Source: Adiantum capillus-veneris (taxonomy: Eukaryota; Streptophyta; Polypodiopsida; Polypodiales; Pteridaceae). From it: 64,000 nucleotides of DNA. The position numbers and the translations under genes were made by a program. Numbering within the stretch: position 1 is the stretch's first letter; each line of letters opens with the position of its first letter. The stretch lies in assembly GCA_014529385.2 (NCBI GenBank), contig CM043955.1:137753108-137817107 (forward strand), given 5' to 3'. The notes under the pieces were generated by a model. The model did not search any database. It was not told where the DNA came from and was given only the letters and a program-made list of their open reading frames with translations. Shown here one piece after another: positions 1-11,833 of the stretch.

Positions 1-1394
1 AAATTTTATGCATGCAAAGGTAATAGAGTGTAGACAGGTTGTAGATGCTAAGGGCCTGAAAGCATAAGAAGATGGTGAACAAAGCTAGGGTAGTGGGTAA
101 TCCTTTATAGAGTAGCTAGAGTGTGAAGATGTTGTCACTGAGTCTGCCTATGGTGAGACGATGAAGACGATATAAGCTCCATTTTTTGGTACTTAGGTAA
201 AGATGAGAGCTTGGATGATGAGTTCACTTTTATTGGTGAGCAAAAAAACTCCACCGATGACTCTATGATGGTAAGGTTGAACCTCCTCTTGGTATGTCTA
301 AAGATGGAATGGTTGGCAATGTGAATGGAGAGTAGGTGAAATTTTCCAAATTGGTAGATGTGGGTATGCGTACGAAGGAGGTATGTGTTTCCATGTTGTT
401 AGGTATCCTTATGAAGGTGGCAGTGTAATGGGTTGTGATTGTGCATTTGGTTCAAGGCTTTTCAAGGAAAGATGAGCACACCCATGGACGAACAAACCAA
501 CACTAGTCATGTACAAGAGGATGAAAATGAAGTGCAAAGCAAGGGGGTCGGGCAGCCCTCTCGTATGCTTGGGGTTTCCAATACACAAGAAGAGGAGGTA
601 TTGCATGATTTATTGCAAGGTTTGATTGATGAGTGACTTGAAGAGCAGCAGGTAAATGAAGCTTGCTACTTAGTAGTGATTGTTGAGTCATATGACTCAA
701 CAATTTTGTCAATGTGGCCATTTAAGTTGCCACAGATACAAAGTTAAGTTTAGAGCCCATGCCAATCAAAGAGCTTATGGATGAAGAGTTGCAAGTGCAA
801 TAGGTTTCTTTGGTCTTACAGGAAAAAGAAATACGGGTGATTGTCCAGGTCAGCTTTCAAAGGAGATATACAATTGGTGGCTGAAGGGTACGCTTGGAAA
901 AGGAGCATTGTAGTGGGCCATACATCAATTTTTGGATTTTTTTGAAGAGGTCTACAACATGAAAACCTCTCTATTTTATGGTTGGGCAAGAGGGTCAAGT
1001 ACCGTTCTTTCATATGTTGATGTGCATGCTGATGTTGTGATTGAAGTGGCTTGAAAATACAAGCTAATGCTAGGAGGAGGCTGTACAAGATAATGTTGCA
1101 AATGTATGGCTATGATCAAACCTACTTATTTGAACCAGGAGGCAATTGTTGTTGTTTACGGAGTACCAAAAAAGGCTGGCCATTTGATCCAGATGGTAGT
1201 CATTTTGTGATGAAGAGGATTGAGAAACCAACCTGACGAATACATGTAGGGATGTGAATAAGACTTAGCAAGTCGATATTTGATTTTGTTGATATGTGCT
1301 ACATATGTTGGTGCACTTGCTAGATACAAATTAGAATAGGTGGCTCTTCAATGTGCATGCCAAATCTCGCAATTTGGGGCCAAAAGGTGGGATT
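1..1394. other. Non-coding, probably decayed retroelement sequence
   Basis: I see no gene that I can recognise here. Only short open frames occur, the longest about 90 codons, and none shows a known motif. The stretch ends in a purine-rich run (about 1376-1394) followed by a TG dinucleotide, which would fit the 3' end of an LTR-retrotransposon interior next to an LTR. That reading is an inference. Confidence 0.3.
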
Positions 1395-2436
1395 TGATGC
1401 TGTCAATAAAGAGCTTTTGTGTGAAAAGCCTCTTAAACCTTGCAAATCAAGTTTGTGGCTTGAGGCCATGTGGCCACTAATGGAGAGGAAAGTGAGTTAG
1501 AACTAACCACATGAGAGGGATAAGGAATTATGAGACCAAAAAAGTGCTAGTCTATAAACATTATTTTTTTTTAAAAAAAAAGGCCCACTAAGAATAAGGA
1601 AAAGGCCAATTTGGACGTTTTTGTGTCTCACACACATAAGAAAATTCTTGATTGATTAGGAGGCATTTTTGTATTATACTATTTTTGGAGTTTGCAAGAA
1701 GAGAGGATAGGGCTTTTGCCTGTGAGGTCCCAATTGTATACGCTCTTGTTTAATCAAAGCATGCCATAGGTGGAGTTGTCTCCCTCTACTCTTTATGCAA
1801 TGAAGTTGTGCTTTTAGTCATTCTTGTCTATGAGTTATTTTCATTCCCTATGCACAATACACACATCCAAACTAGTTTCTGACCATAGGATTAGATAGAG
1901 CACATATTAAGGAAGCAATAGAGTGCTTTGGGGGCTGAAACCAACCTACCCAAAATAGGTTATTTATCTTTGGTGTGATTTTTCTTGAGTGTCAGACATG
2001 ACTTTTGAGCACATGGAGATGTTGAGGATATTTTGCACATTCTAGGTAGTAGGTTTTGTTGCATTCAGAGCACCATAGCTATACAAATTCATCGAATTAA
2101 ACTTGCAATAAGGAAAGTAGCTTTTGATGTTTGACACACATCCGAGATTGATCTAAGTAAGAGCACACGAGAATTGGGTTTTTCAAGAGATTAGCTATCT
2201 CTTCTAGCCTCCATGCACTAGTCGGGTCAACTGTGTCCCACGGATTGACATCTGAGATCGATCTAAGTAAGAGCACACGAGACCTGGGTTTTTCAAGAGA
2301 TTAGCTATCTCTTGTAGCCTCCATGCACTAGTCGGGTCAGCCGCGTCTCAGAGATTGACATCTGAGATCAATCTAAGTAAGAGCACATGAGACTTGGGTT
2401 TTTCAAGAGAGTAGCTATCTCTTGTAGCTTGCATGA
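1395..2436 (+). mobile_element. Left part of a putative outer Ty3/gypsy LTR
   Basis: The stretch begins with TG after a purine-rich run and continues, after removal of the 2437-12756 insertion, to 12858. There it ends in ACA three bases before a TGGCGCC-type primer site. The right end is well supported by that primer site and by the interrupted 110-bp repeat. The left boundary at 1395 is a guess from the purine run. The joined LTR would be about 1.14 kb. No partner LTR was recognised in the window. Confidence 0.35.
2146..2436. repeat. 110-bp tandem repeat, third unit interrupted
   Basis: The phrase ATCTAAGTAAGAGCACA recurs at 2151, 2261 and 2371, a period of exactly 110 bp. The units also share TTTTTCAAGAGA and CATGCACTAGTCGGGTCA. 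The third unit stops at 2436 in GCATGA, and its missing part (CATGCACTAGTCGGGTCA and onward) appears at 12757. This shows that the 10.3-kb element between was inserted into the third unit. Confidence 0.85.
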
Positions 2437-3342
2437 TGTTGGGGGTTCCATCGTTGCATAGCTACAATGAACAACAAAATTATCAATCCGGAGGGATGAG
2501 CTACCCGGATAGGGCATGGAAACACTCACTCGATTAGTGAGCTAATCATGGCAACACGAATGGTGACTCTACGAGGTGAGCTTCTTGGCCTATGGAGGAG
2601 CTAAGCCACAATGGTTGGCCATCTCCACATCCACTTCCCTTCACCTCCAATCACCCAATCACACACACTAACAATTGCAAGACGCACACAACACTAATCC
2701 TATCATGCAACACACTAATCGCAAGCACACACACATAGATCTATCAAGCACCACACTCCAATCAACCCTACATGCATACACAAGCAAAAGAGGGCAATCA
2801 CACAAGATTAGAGAGGGATTAACCACTAATTAGTTATGATCTAGCTAATCAAAGCATCATAGGCAATCATAAGAAGCATGAGAGAGGCATAGTGAAGAGA
2901 ATTAATCATTGATTAGTGTTAACCAAGTCACATGAGCAAGGAGAAGCTCAAGGACTCCATAGCCACACACCTCAAGATCTCTCACCAAAGAGTGCTCTCA
3001 ACAAATGAGCTTGAGAACCCTAATTTGTTTTACACACTGCCTTAAATACCTAGGTAAAAATATGCAATGGGTGCCCAAGGCATTTAGGGCTCCACCACTT
3101 ATTGCATCTGCTACCTAGGCACACTAACTGACCTGTTATTTACAACTTGGAACTCCCATTGAGCCCGTAGCACATTAAAATATTACAGTGGCTTGAAATA
3201 AATTGAGAATTTACAATACATGACCATTTTGGAAAAATGTGTAACTCCAATCTTCACTACTTCTTTCTGTTGATCTTCGATGTGCATCCGTATGTATTTG
3301 GTCTTTAGCAGCTTTTGTTAACTGACATTTACTCAATTAACA
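2437..3342 (-). repeat. 3' LTR of the 2437-12756 element
   Basis: This 906-bp repeat matches 11834-12756 nearly throughout, including ATCCGGAGGGATGAGCTACC and the terminal GACTCAATTAACA-like end. It differs by scattered substitutions and small indels. It starts TG and ends CA. Confidence 0.85.
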
Positions 3343-3358
3343 TTCCCCCCTTCCGATT
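3343..3358 (-). promoter_or_regulatory. Polypurine tract of the minus-strand element
   Basis: Read on the minus strand the sequence is CGGAAGGGGGGAA directly before the LTR start TGTTAATTG. This is the position and composition of a plus-strand priming site, and it fixes the transcription direction of the element. Confidence 0.75.
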
Positions 3359-4900
3359 TTAGTGCCCATCCTCGGGCACTATTGAAAAGTGTCCGTGACG
3401 GCAAGGGAAGGTTTTGATTGGTTTTTGATGGGCTGATCATCTTTATTTGTCATTGGATTTGTTGATGAGGTTCAATTTTTTGCAGCATCTTCATTGGTCC
3501 GAATATGTCTGATGTGAGAGATGATGTTGCATTTGTCCGTTGTAATAGCATAATGAGGAGGCTTCTGTTTATTTATGAAAAGTATGTACAACGGAAGTAG
3601 AATGATGAGGTTCTAAATTAGGGTATAATACCTGGATGACCAAAGGGAAAAAACCCAGTGGAAAAAAAGTGCCTTTGCGATACGCGCATTATTGAAGTAC
3701 TTATTAGCATGGGAAATATCAATAAAGTACTGAAGGGATTATTTGTTGATATATATGGAATTAAAAACACATCAAATATGAAAGATGGAACATTGGTTTG
3801 CCTATTGTAGTCCACTCAAGGTGCATAGGTGGAAGCAAAAAAGAGTGTCAAATGCATATGTCCAATAATGGGACATCCTATTTATGCATACATAGAAATG
3901 CATGGAAAAAAATATGCTGTGCAAGAAGGATTTTGAGGGGTCCTTCAAAAAGATGGTGTAGCTATAAAATCATGACATGGCTTTGCAAGCTAGCATCCCT
4001 TTAAGAATGGTTTTTGTTGACGAGGATATGTGCTCTCATCTTACTATGCACTGTGCGTGAGTGTTGGACTCTACGACACTCCACCAATTGTAAGTTAATA
4101 GACCTTGACTCTTATGCTCATCTCATCCAGCATGAGCGACATGACTTAGATATGCTCAAATCTTCCAGCTTGAGCGTAAGCCTGACAACTACGACTCTTA
4201 GCACATAGTTTAATACAACATGATGCTTTGGGACTAATGCTTTGCTCATTTTATGGCTCAACAGCCCGACTCTGACTATGCCAAAGAGTGTTTTTTGCAC
4301 CCTGGCAACTTGACTTTTTACATTCTTGTGCTTACTACAAAACTTTCTTCAGGTAAAAGTAAGCTTGAATCCTCAAAAAGAGGATTAGTGAAGGACCAAG
4401 TTGGCATTGAAGGTTTCTTTTGCCATACCTGTTTTATTATCTTTGAATCTGCATTCACATTGGTTGGGTTGTCCTTCTTTGACTGTGAAGACTCCATTAT
4501 CTATTTGATTCTCCAATTAGGCCTATTGATAGGATTCTTTGATATTGTGTAGGCCTCTGTTCACTGGCAGCATCTGGATTTTAACTTGAAGCATTGGAAG
4601 ACTTAAGAATCCAAATCTCTAGATGACCTTTGTATTTCCATTGTTGACTTTGTTTTGCTCTAGGTTTTGTTGAGTTCTTGAGATCTTCATGCAAGTCTGA
4701 TGTAGTTGCAGTTGGGGCTTGTGGTTGACTAGTAGCCAAATCTTCGTATGATTTGTGTAGAATCCTTGTCTAAGAGGAACATTCTTTGAGATCCGTCTTT
4801 GTTCTGTATCCTCTTGAGAGTTGTGGTAAACTTTAACATCTTTCAATGTTGTTCTATTGTATACTTGCTTCTTAGGTATCCTAGGATATTGTCGAGGTTG
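3359..4900. other. Element interior without recognisable coding
   Basis: This is internal sequence of the 2437-12756 element, downstream of its coding remnants in the minus sense. Open frames are all below 100 codons and carry no motif I recognise. Confidence 0.4.
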
Positions 4901-4904
4901 ATAC

Positions 4905-5108
4905 CTTGTGGGCCTTCTTTCTTGGGAGGGACTTGACGTTACTTCATATGCCCTAACCTATGGTTTTGGTATCCATATCTGTCTATTACCTCTATAGTAC
5001 TCGTATCTTGTGGGCCTTCTTTCTTGGGAGGGACTTGACGTTACTTCATATGCCCTAACCTGCAGTTTTGGTACCCATATCTGCATGTCACCTCTATAGT
5101 ACTCATGT
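4905..5108 (-). repeat. 102-bp in-frame tandem duplication
   Basis: Two adjacent units of 102 bp (34 codons) start at 4905 and 5007, both with CTTGTGGGCCTTCTTTC. On the minus strand both encode a peptide of the form EYYRGxxQIWxPKxxVRAYEV. The exact codon multiple means the duplication kept the reading frame. The peptide resembles the Y-x-x-G units found further upstream in the same element. Confidence 0.75.
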
Positions 5109-5643
5109 TCCGTTAAGCTCCATTGTGATGCTATCCATCCCATGTGTTTGTCTTTCTGTGTTGATTTCCTATCTTTAATCCAAACCGGATCATTGACTTT
5201 GACTAAACTACTCGGAACAAACGCTTGCTTGAATTTCCTTCGCTTTCTTGAGTACTTTAACTAATATACCTTTGATTTTTTGGGTGTCTCCTTAGAAGTT
5301 TCAGTTAGGTCAACAATTGACTTGAAATTTTGAAAGCCTGACTTGCTTGAAGAAGCTGATGCATGAGGGTTCTTTGATGTAGAGGCATATGCTATCACAC
5401 CTTCTTTGCTAATCGGTGGAAATTCCATTTTGGCTTTACCTTTGTCTGTAAGATTTTTCTTTGATTCTTGTGACTCTTGCAACTTTGATTCAGCATTAAT
5501 GGTACCTGTAACTATTGCTAGCTACCTCTTGGAGAAGAGAGTATTAGCATTGTATCTTCTTTGTAGGCCTTGTGTTTGGTCTAACCATGTCCAAGGATGA
5601 CATCTGCAAGAATTTCCTTTGAAGGCTTCACCTAAAACTTTAC

Positions 5644-5928
5644 CTACTCTTCATGATTTTGGATGCTAAGGGTAGAAACCATTTCTTCTTGACTTGTAGC
5701 CTTACCCATGATGTCTTTGTTACCTAGCTTGTCCCGAGTAATCTTGAGAATGCTCTGAATGTTGTCTGCAACCATATTGCACTTTGCTTCTTTATCCAAT
5801 AGAGCATTGCATTTGACACTTGCTCCTTTTGTAATGTTAAGAACTATAGCTATTCTTGTTGTTGGTTCTATGGAAGATCTTTGTACAGCTTTTGCCATGG
5901 TCTCATCTTGATCTAATTGTGTCTCCAT
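5644..5928 (-). pseudogene. Degenerate retropepsin-like fragment
   Basis: The minus-strand frame contains CNALLDKEAKCNMVADNI (about residues 37-54). It has the shape of a retroviral-type aspartic protease flap start (A-L-L-D-S/T-G-A...N-x-V), but the catalytic D-S/T-G reads D-K-E. It lies downstream of the zinc-knuckle region in the minus sense, where gag-pro order predicts a protease. No continuous protein remains. The protease assignment rests on this one motif and is tentative. Confidence 0.4.
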
Positions 5929-6700
5929 GGAGGGTGGCTAGAGACTTTGGCTTCCAATCTGACTTGCATCGGCTGATTTAGCTGGAAATAATTGATTGAT
6001 CTTTGGACTTCCTATTGCTTCTTGGTTGTCTGTAACCTTGTTCTTCTTTACTTCTGGCTTTGGTGGCATTCTCTGCTCTTTTTGATCTGCACTTATTGTT
6101 ACCTGATTTTGTTCAATGGAGATGAATCATCTTCACTCAGATGTGTTTTGATATCAGTCTCCATTTTAACTGTGCTTGAGGACCTTGTGCTATCATCCGC
6201 GGGTGACCAGTCTTGGTCTTCATTCTTGGTTTTCTTTGAAGACTGCATCAAGTTTGCATTGTGTATCTCTAACATCTTCTGGGCCATTAGAATTCATCTG
6301 GCATATCTTTTGTTGTGATCACGTGGGATTGAGCTATGATGATCTGTGAACTTACTTCAATGGTGGTGGAGATGATTCCCCAGCATTCTTCTTGTTTGTT
6401 TCTAGATATGTCAATGAATTCAAAAGCATTTTCTAGCTATGGTTGGACACATCTTTTCCAAGTACAGAAGGACATGAGGTTCTTGTCTAACTGAAAATCT
6501 AGGTTTACTTCACTTGACAACTTTTCTTCGTTTTCACCAACAATGTTGCATTTGATCGTCTTTAGATTTGTGTTTGAATTGAATGATTTTGCTGTGGTAG
6601 TGTTCTTTGGTTGAGCTTTATTTGAATTTTCTTTGCTTTGACCACCTACTTCAATTGATGTTGGCTCCATTGGCTATAATATTTCACTTTTTGTCTGCAA

Positions 6701-7671
6701 CTAATGAGCATTGTCCACCTGCATCTGAATAACCCTTGATCTTAGAAGATCCATTGTACTTTCTGGCAGAATCTGTCTCTTCGGAGGAGATTTTGGTGGT
6801 GACCTTTGTGTAGCTTTCTGGACTTTAGCTCCCATTGATTTTGACTTTTCTGTCACCTGTTTTGGCAGCTTGTGACTTTGCATCATCTTCATATAGTCTT
6901 TGAATTCAGTCGGGCCATCCATAGGGGTTTGTACAAAATCATGAACCTGTTGGTATTCATTGCCATTTTCATCTTGATATGCATATGTGAGCTTGATCAC
7001 ATGCAACTGTTTGAACACTATGGGATTTGTCGGCTTTTGACTTGGACTTGTGGAGATCAGCTGAAACTTTTATCCTTGATGATCTTCATAGAGGCATTTA
7101 TCTATAGACTCTGATGGAATATGGATCGAGTGGAAACATCCAACAACCATATGATCTTTCAATGGTTTTTGCCTTGAAAGGGTCTGTTGGCTAGAGGCTC
7201 TAGGGCTTCTAACTGGTGTAGCATTTCTTGGTACATAAGCTGAGCTTGATGGATTTACAGCTCTCCCCTTCCTAGGGTGATCACTATAACGTGCTTCATT
7301 ATATAGTTCAAAATTGTTTGGATCTGGTTTAGTCTCACCTTTTGGGACTGTGAAGGTACACTTTGGGTATCATTGTTAATGTTTGGCATCTATAAACCTT
7401 CTGCATAGTTCCCTATGTATCTCCCTGGAAAATGACATAATATTTCCCAAGTCAAGCTGTAGATAGCATTATCTTTGCCATGATATTGTCTATCCCATGG
7501 GTTTCCTATGATATGAGCTTCTGTGGTTTCAGGACCAAAGGCATCATAGATGCTAGACTCTCGTCTATATCTATGACTATTCTGATCAAAGTATATATTC
7601 GTTCGGCTACAACATCGAAGCTTAATTTCCGATGGAGGAAAGTTTGGCTCTGAACAAATTTTTGGGTTCAC
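6701..7671 (-). pseudogene. Gag-like remnant with Y-x-D-x-x-G-x-x-Y peptide units
   Basis: Broken minus-strand frames (7671-7390 and 7018-6701) carry short repeats such as YFDQNSHRY, QYHGKDNAIY and AYQDENGNEY. Each is a tyrosine-bounded turn with D/N and G in the middle. Another, YVDQKGKLYKKD, lies near 7840. They continue the series seen at 8905-8320. I know no named domain that fits. Stops and frame changes separate the pieces, so this is no longer one gene. Confidence 0.4.
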
Positions 7672-8051
7672 TCGGGTAATATCTTTCAGCTCTAGAGAGA
7701 TGGGCTATAATACATTCTTTCCTCTGAAATGAACCATCCTTTTTGATCTATCAATGGACGCACTTCTATGAGCTAGCATGTGGGCCATTCAAACACTGGT
7801 TGATCCTTTTTGTACAGTTTTCCTTTTTGGTCTACGTAGTGTGCATATGAATTATGTGTACCATACAAAGATAACATCATTTTGTTTGATGTGTCCCTTA
7901 GACTCGTGAATGATTGCACACTTGTGGTAGTGGATGCAGAATCATTTGCAAACCTAACAAACTTTTCAACATTCGGTGATATCTCGACACCTTAACCAAA
8001 TTCATGCAAGAATTTGTTATTCAAAGAATCAATTGTAAGCTTTTTAGGTGC

Positions 8052-8318
8052 CTATGCATCTTTATGTTGATTTTGAACTTGCAATGCTTTTACTGGTGCT
8101 TCTAATGGTAATCCAAAATCATCCGATTGTATTAAAAGTGCCGAGTTAAATGCACTTACATCGAGACTCACATTTCCAATTTTCTCTTTGCCTTGCTTGG
8201 CAGTTGATGTGTCCTTGTTGTTTGGATTTCTTGGACAATCTTCAAAAAAATGTCCACCTTTTTGTCCACAATCTGAGCAATACGCTATGACTGGTGGTAT
8301 TTCAATTGGCTTTGTCAT
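8052..8318 (-). pseudogene. Gag zinc-knuckle fragment
   Basis: The frame starts at an ATG and carries CSDCGQKGGHFFEDC near its N terminus. That is a CCHC nucleocapsid knuckle with one extra residue (C-x2-C-x5-H-x4-C instead of x4). Such knuckles bind RNA in retrotransposon Gag. The remaining residues are unremarkable. The fragment follows the repeat-peptide frames 8905-8504 and 8559-8320 in the same direction and was probably once joined to them. Confidence 0.6.
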
Positions 8319-8319
8319 G

Positions 8320-8905
8320 TCAAGCTCTAGCTAAGAAGCTTCTGTTCCTATGTTGGCCAAGTTGTCGGCATCTTCTTTTAAAAACACTAAGCATCAAGCT
8401 GTAGACTGCTCCGTCTTGACCTTTGTACTGTCTTTGCTTGGTTCTCCAATTAGACTGGCTTCTATTGATTTGATCTGTTGGATTTTCCATTTTTGGTTCT
8501 CGACTATAAATGTGACCACTGTAATCCATGTACAATGACCTTGATTGCATATGCACCAACTGTATGTTTTGTTGGCTTGTGCAGATTTTTGGATAAACAC
8601 TTGGGTTGAATTTCTAAACTTCTATTCTGCACTTCCGTCTTGAGCTTGCAATACCTGGCTCCACTGAAGTCTGTGAACATTTGGGAGTTCTCTAAATTTG
8701 TCTTTACTTTGATCAATAGGATCCTGGCTCTTGTACTGATTTTGTTGCTCATCAAGTATCTATGGCCTTCTGGATCTGCATATAAGACTTTATTTCCATT
8801 GTAGCCATTTAGCTGTAAAATCTGCTTTGTTGCAGTTGTGCCTATGTTGCCACTGCTACTAGCTTGCTCTGTTATACTTGAACTCTTGGCTCGATTTGAG
8901 TCCAT
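8320..8905 (-). pseudogene. Gag-like N-terminal region with repeated tyrosine motifs
   Basis: An ATG-started minus-strand frame of 133 codons (8905-8504) overlaps another at 8559-8320. They contain LYADPEGHRYLM, MFTDFSGARYCK, LYMDYSGHIYSR and QYKGQDGAVYSL at roughly 100-bp spacing. The motif is Y/F-x-D-x-x-G-x-x-Y. It sits directly upstream of the zinc knuckle, where a Gag capsid region would be expected. I do not recognise a standard Gag capsid fold. Confidence 0.45.
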
Positions 8906-9118
8906 GTTGAGTGGTTCTATAAAAATTGTTTCCTATCAAATTTTTATGCTGCTTAGCAGAATTTTCGATGCTCCGTTTTGATGAAATTGCTTTAGCCAAA
9001 GCACTTTTGCAATTGACTGCTCTTCAGACTCACAAGAGTTGATTAACTCTAGCTCGATAGAGTTAGAATTAATTTGGGCCTTTCAAATGATGAAAATCTG
9101 GGCTCTGAATAGCCTAAT

Positions 9119-9960
9119 TTGCAATCCACCGTGAGTTGTGTCCTTGTTCGTCTAATTAGAAGTTCAATTTTTAGTGCAATTACTTTCACTTGCCAATTTT
9201 TAGCGTGCAAATTTGTAAAATTTATCTGTTGCTCTACTGCTTCGAGTTGGTCTTTTTGCTTGCTTTTTTCGGCCGATCTGATTCCTTTTGGTGTGAGTAA
9301 TTTTCCTTTTTTTTTTTACTTGCTCGTTTTTGCGCGTTGTTTGCTCAATTTGCGGCTCTTGTGGATTTTTCGACGACTTTCTTTTTACTTTTATTATTTT
9401 TTTGTGAAATTTAGAGTTTTTTAATTTTTAATGATATTTTTAAAAAAGTTTTGATTTTTTAATGATTTTCAAGTAATTTTAGATTTTTTCTAAAATTTTG
9501 TAAATTTTATAATTTTAACTAAATTTTTTCAAGATTTTATGACTTTTTTTTGATGATTTTTTTGATCAATTTATGATTTTCTGGATCTATATTGAGTTCA
9601 TATGAATTTCTTTAATTTTTGTGATTTATTTGCGATTTTTTTGAATTTTAATGAATTTTCTGTAAGGTTTTTTCTTTTTTTATAAAATTTTGATGAGTTT
9701 TTATATTTTTGTGATTTTTAAATCCTTTTTTTGATTCTTTAATTGGATTTTTTATTTTTTAAAACATTGTGTTTATGTTTGTTTTTATTTTTTATACATT
9801 TTTCTTTTTACTTTTTGTGTGTTTTATTTATTTGTTTTTTTGTGAATTTTAGAGAACCCTTAAAAAAAATTAATGGATTTTTTGATGGGTTTTTGTGAAT
9901 TTTTTTTTGGTGGGTTTTATAAAACTAAAAAGGAACAAAATTAAATAATTAAAAATTAAA
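9119..9960. other. T-rich tract (A-rich in element sense)
   Basis: The plus strand is dominated by runs of T with short GATTTT and AATTTT words. No convincing coding is present. It lies inside the 2437-12756 element just downstream of a GC-rich island in the element's sense. Confidence 0.7.
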
Positions 9961-10559
9961 GTACTAACTTACCTGCTTACCTTGGTGGCGGGTTGGCAGC
10001 GGGTGACAGCGGGGGAACTGACCTTTGGAATTGAAGGCGGAGGTGCCGACCATTGACGACAGCAAGCACGACAGAGCGTCCCCGGGGCTGGCGCGCGCAC
10101 TACACGACAGAGGGAGTACACGCTAGAAAGAGAAAGAGTGAGCCTGGCTGTGGCGCGCAGTATGACAGAGGGTGCTGATGTGGCAACCTGTGAGACGGGG
10201 CAGGACAGGGACACGGGGTGTTTGTGTGTGTGTGTGACCTTAATCGCGCCGAAAGGCACGGGCCTCGGGGTGGCGCCGCACAACGTTGACCTGTGGGGGT
10301 TGAAGGTGAGAGAAAGAGAGAGAGAGAGAGAGTGGGAGTGTTGACCCTGACAACGCGTGGCAGCCTGGGCGAAGGAGAAGGCAAGGTGTTGGAGGGCCCT
10401 ACGCGTGCGTACGGGCAGTAGAGGACTCGAGTAGAGAGAGTGTGAGAAGAGAGAGAGAGTGGGGAGGAGAGATAGTCTAAGTAATCGCGATTCAAGACAA
10501 AGAAAGAGGGGGGAGGTGAGAGATTACAAATAAGCGGACATTTGGGAGGAGAGAGAGTA

Positions 10560-10607
<48 letters not shown>

Positions 10608-10760
10608 TGTGTTGGGGTGGGTTCATCCGGAGAGAGAAGAAGAAGAAGAGTATTTTAATGTCGACGGAGACTATCACAACAAACCGTAAAGACCTATCCA
10701 CCGACGAGGAAAGTTTTATGCACCGCACGGCACGGGCATCGAGCTTGAAAATTGTTTTTC
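9961..10760. other. GC-rich island with (GA)n and (GT)n runs
   Basis: Base composition changes sharply at about 9965 from T-rich to GC-rich with many CpG (for example GGCGCGCGCAC near 10087) and returns to AT-rich near 10745. It includes a (GA)n run at 10566-10602. Its open frames are short and serine/leucine-rich from the repeats, so I do not call a protein. It would lie in the 5' leader of the surrounding minus-strand element, and it may be captured host sequence. Confidence 0.55.
10566..10602. repeat. (GA)n microsatellite
   Basis: An uninterrupted GA run of about 37 bp inside the GC-rich island. Confidence 0.95.
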
Positions 10761-11399
10761 TTATTATTTTATTTTCAATCGTGCAAAAATGCCAAAATTA
10801 GGTAAAAAATTAACCGAAAACACAAAAAATCACCGAAAATCCCAAAAATTGCACATTCACAATCGAACACTTTCAACATGCATAAGCACACCAAAAATAG
10901 TAGTTTTTACCGAAAACACGATTTACGACCAAACCATCAACCTGACTCCCGAAAATAGTAAAACACTCAAAATTTGGTAATCGAAAGCCCATATGCGCTC
11001 GATATCAAGCCGTAAACACATATTAGAAACAGCTTGTAAACATCGCAAGATATCAATTTTTTATGGAATTAAGAAAAAATTAATGCAAAAATTAGCAAAA
11101 AATAGACAAAAAATAACAAAAAATACCCTTTTTTTTTGCAAATTCTCCACACGTAGGGGATTAGTGTAGGCAACTAAAATCATAAAAATCACATCAATTC
11201 AATTGCCAAATAATTTGATCAATAAATTCCAAACTAGGTAATTAAACCGACAAAATTTGCGGCAAAATTAGGTCAAAATTTGACGCATTTGGAATGTGTA
11301 AATCCTTGTTTTTAAGCTCAAAAACATAGCAATTAGCCAATACACACATCAAACATACAATCAAACATTGAATTAATCATACACATTAAGCACTTTTTA

Positions 11400-11437
<38 letters not shown>

Positions 11438-11833
11438 TAATTGATAGTCTTTACCAATCTTTAGGTGCGCACACAAAAGGGTAAATCTTGTCAAAATTAC
11501 AATGTGATTTCACAAATCTCTAGTTGGGCACCTTGATTACCTTTCCAATGAAGATCTATTGATGGTTGAAAGCTCCAATCCTTTGTAGCAAATTAGGTGT
11601 GTAAGTTAGCAAAAAATTGTGAAATTAGCAAGGGGTTAGTGTGAAATTAGAGTGTGTAAACACACAATTGGCAAGATAAGCTGACAAATTAGGGAATAAT
11701 GAAACATTGCTTCATATACACACATCCAAAATCCACAAAACCATAAACACACAAGTGAAATTAGTGAGGAAACACATTCGATTATGCCACAATTACACTA
11801 GCGTAGGCCATCGTCCTGGGCAGTGGTGCAAAA
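10761..11833. other. Element leader, AT-rich, no gene
   Basis: This AT-rich stretch lies between the GC-rich island and the 5' LTR of the minus-strand element. It includes a (CA)n run at 11401-11434. No primer-binding site with a recognisable tRNA match follows the LTR. Confidence 0.5.
11401..11434. repeat. (CA)n microsatellite
   Basis: Seventeen AC dinucleotides in a row. Confidence 0.95.

Noticed and set aside
2146-2436. CRISPR-like repeat
   Set aside because: Units are contiguous 110-bp tandem repeats without spacers, in a eukaryotic LTR.
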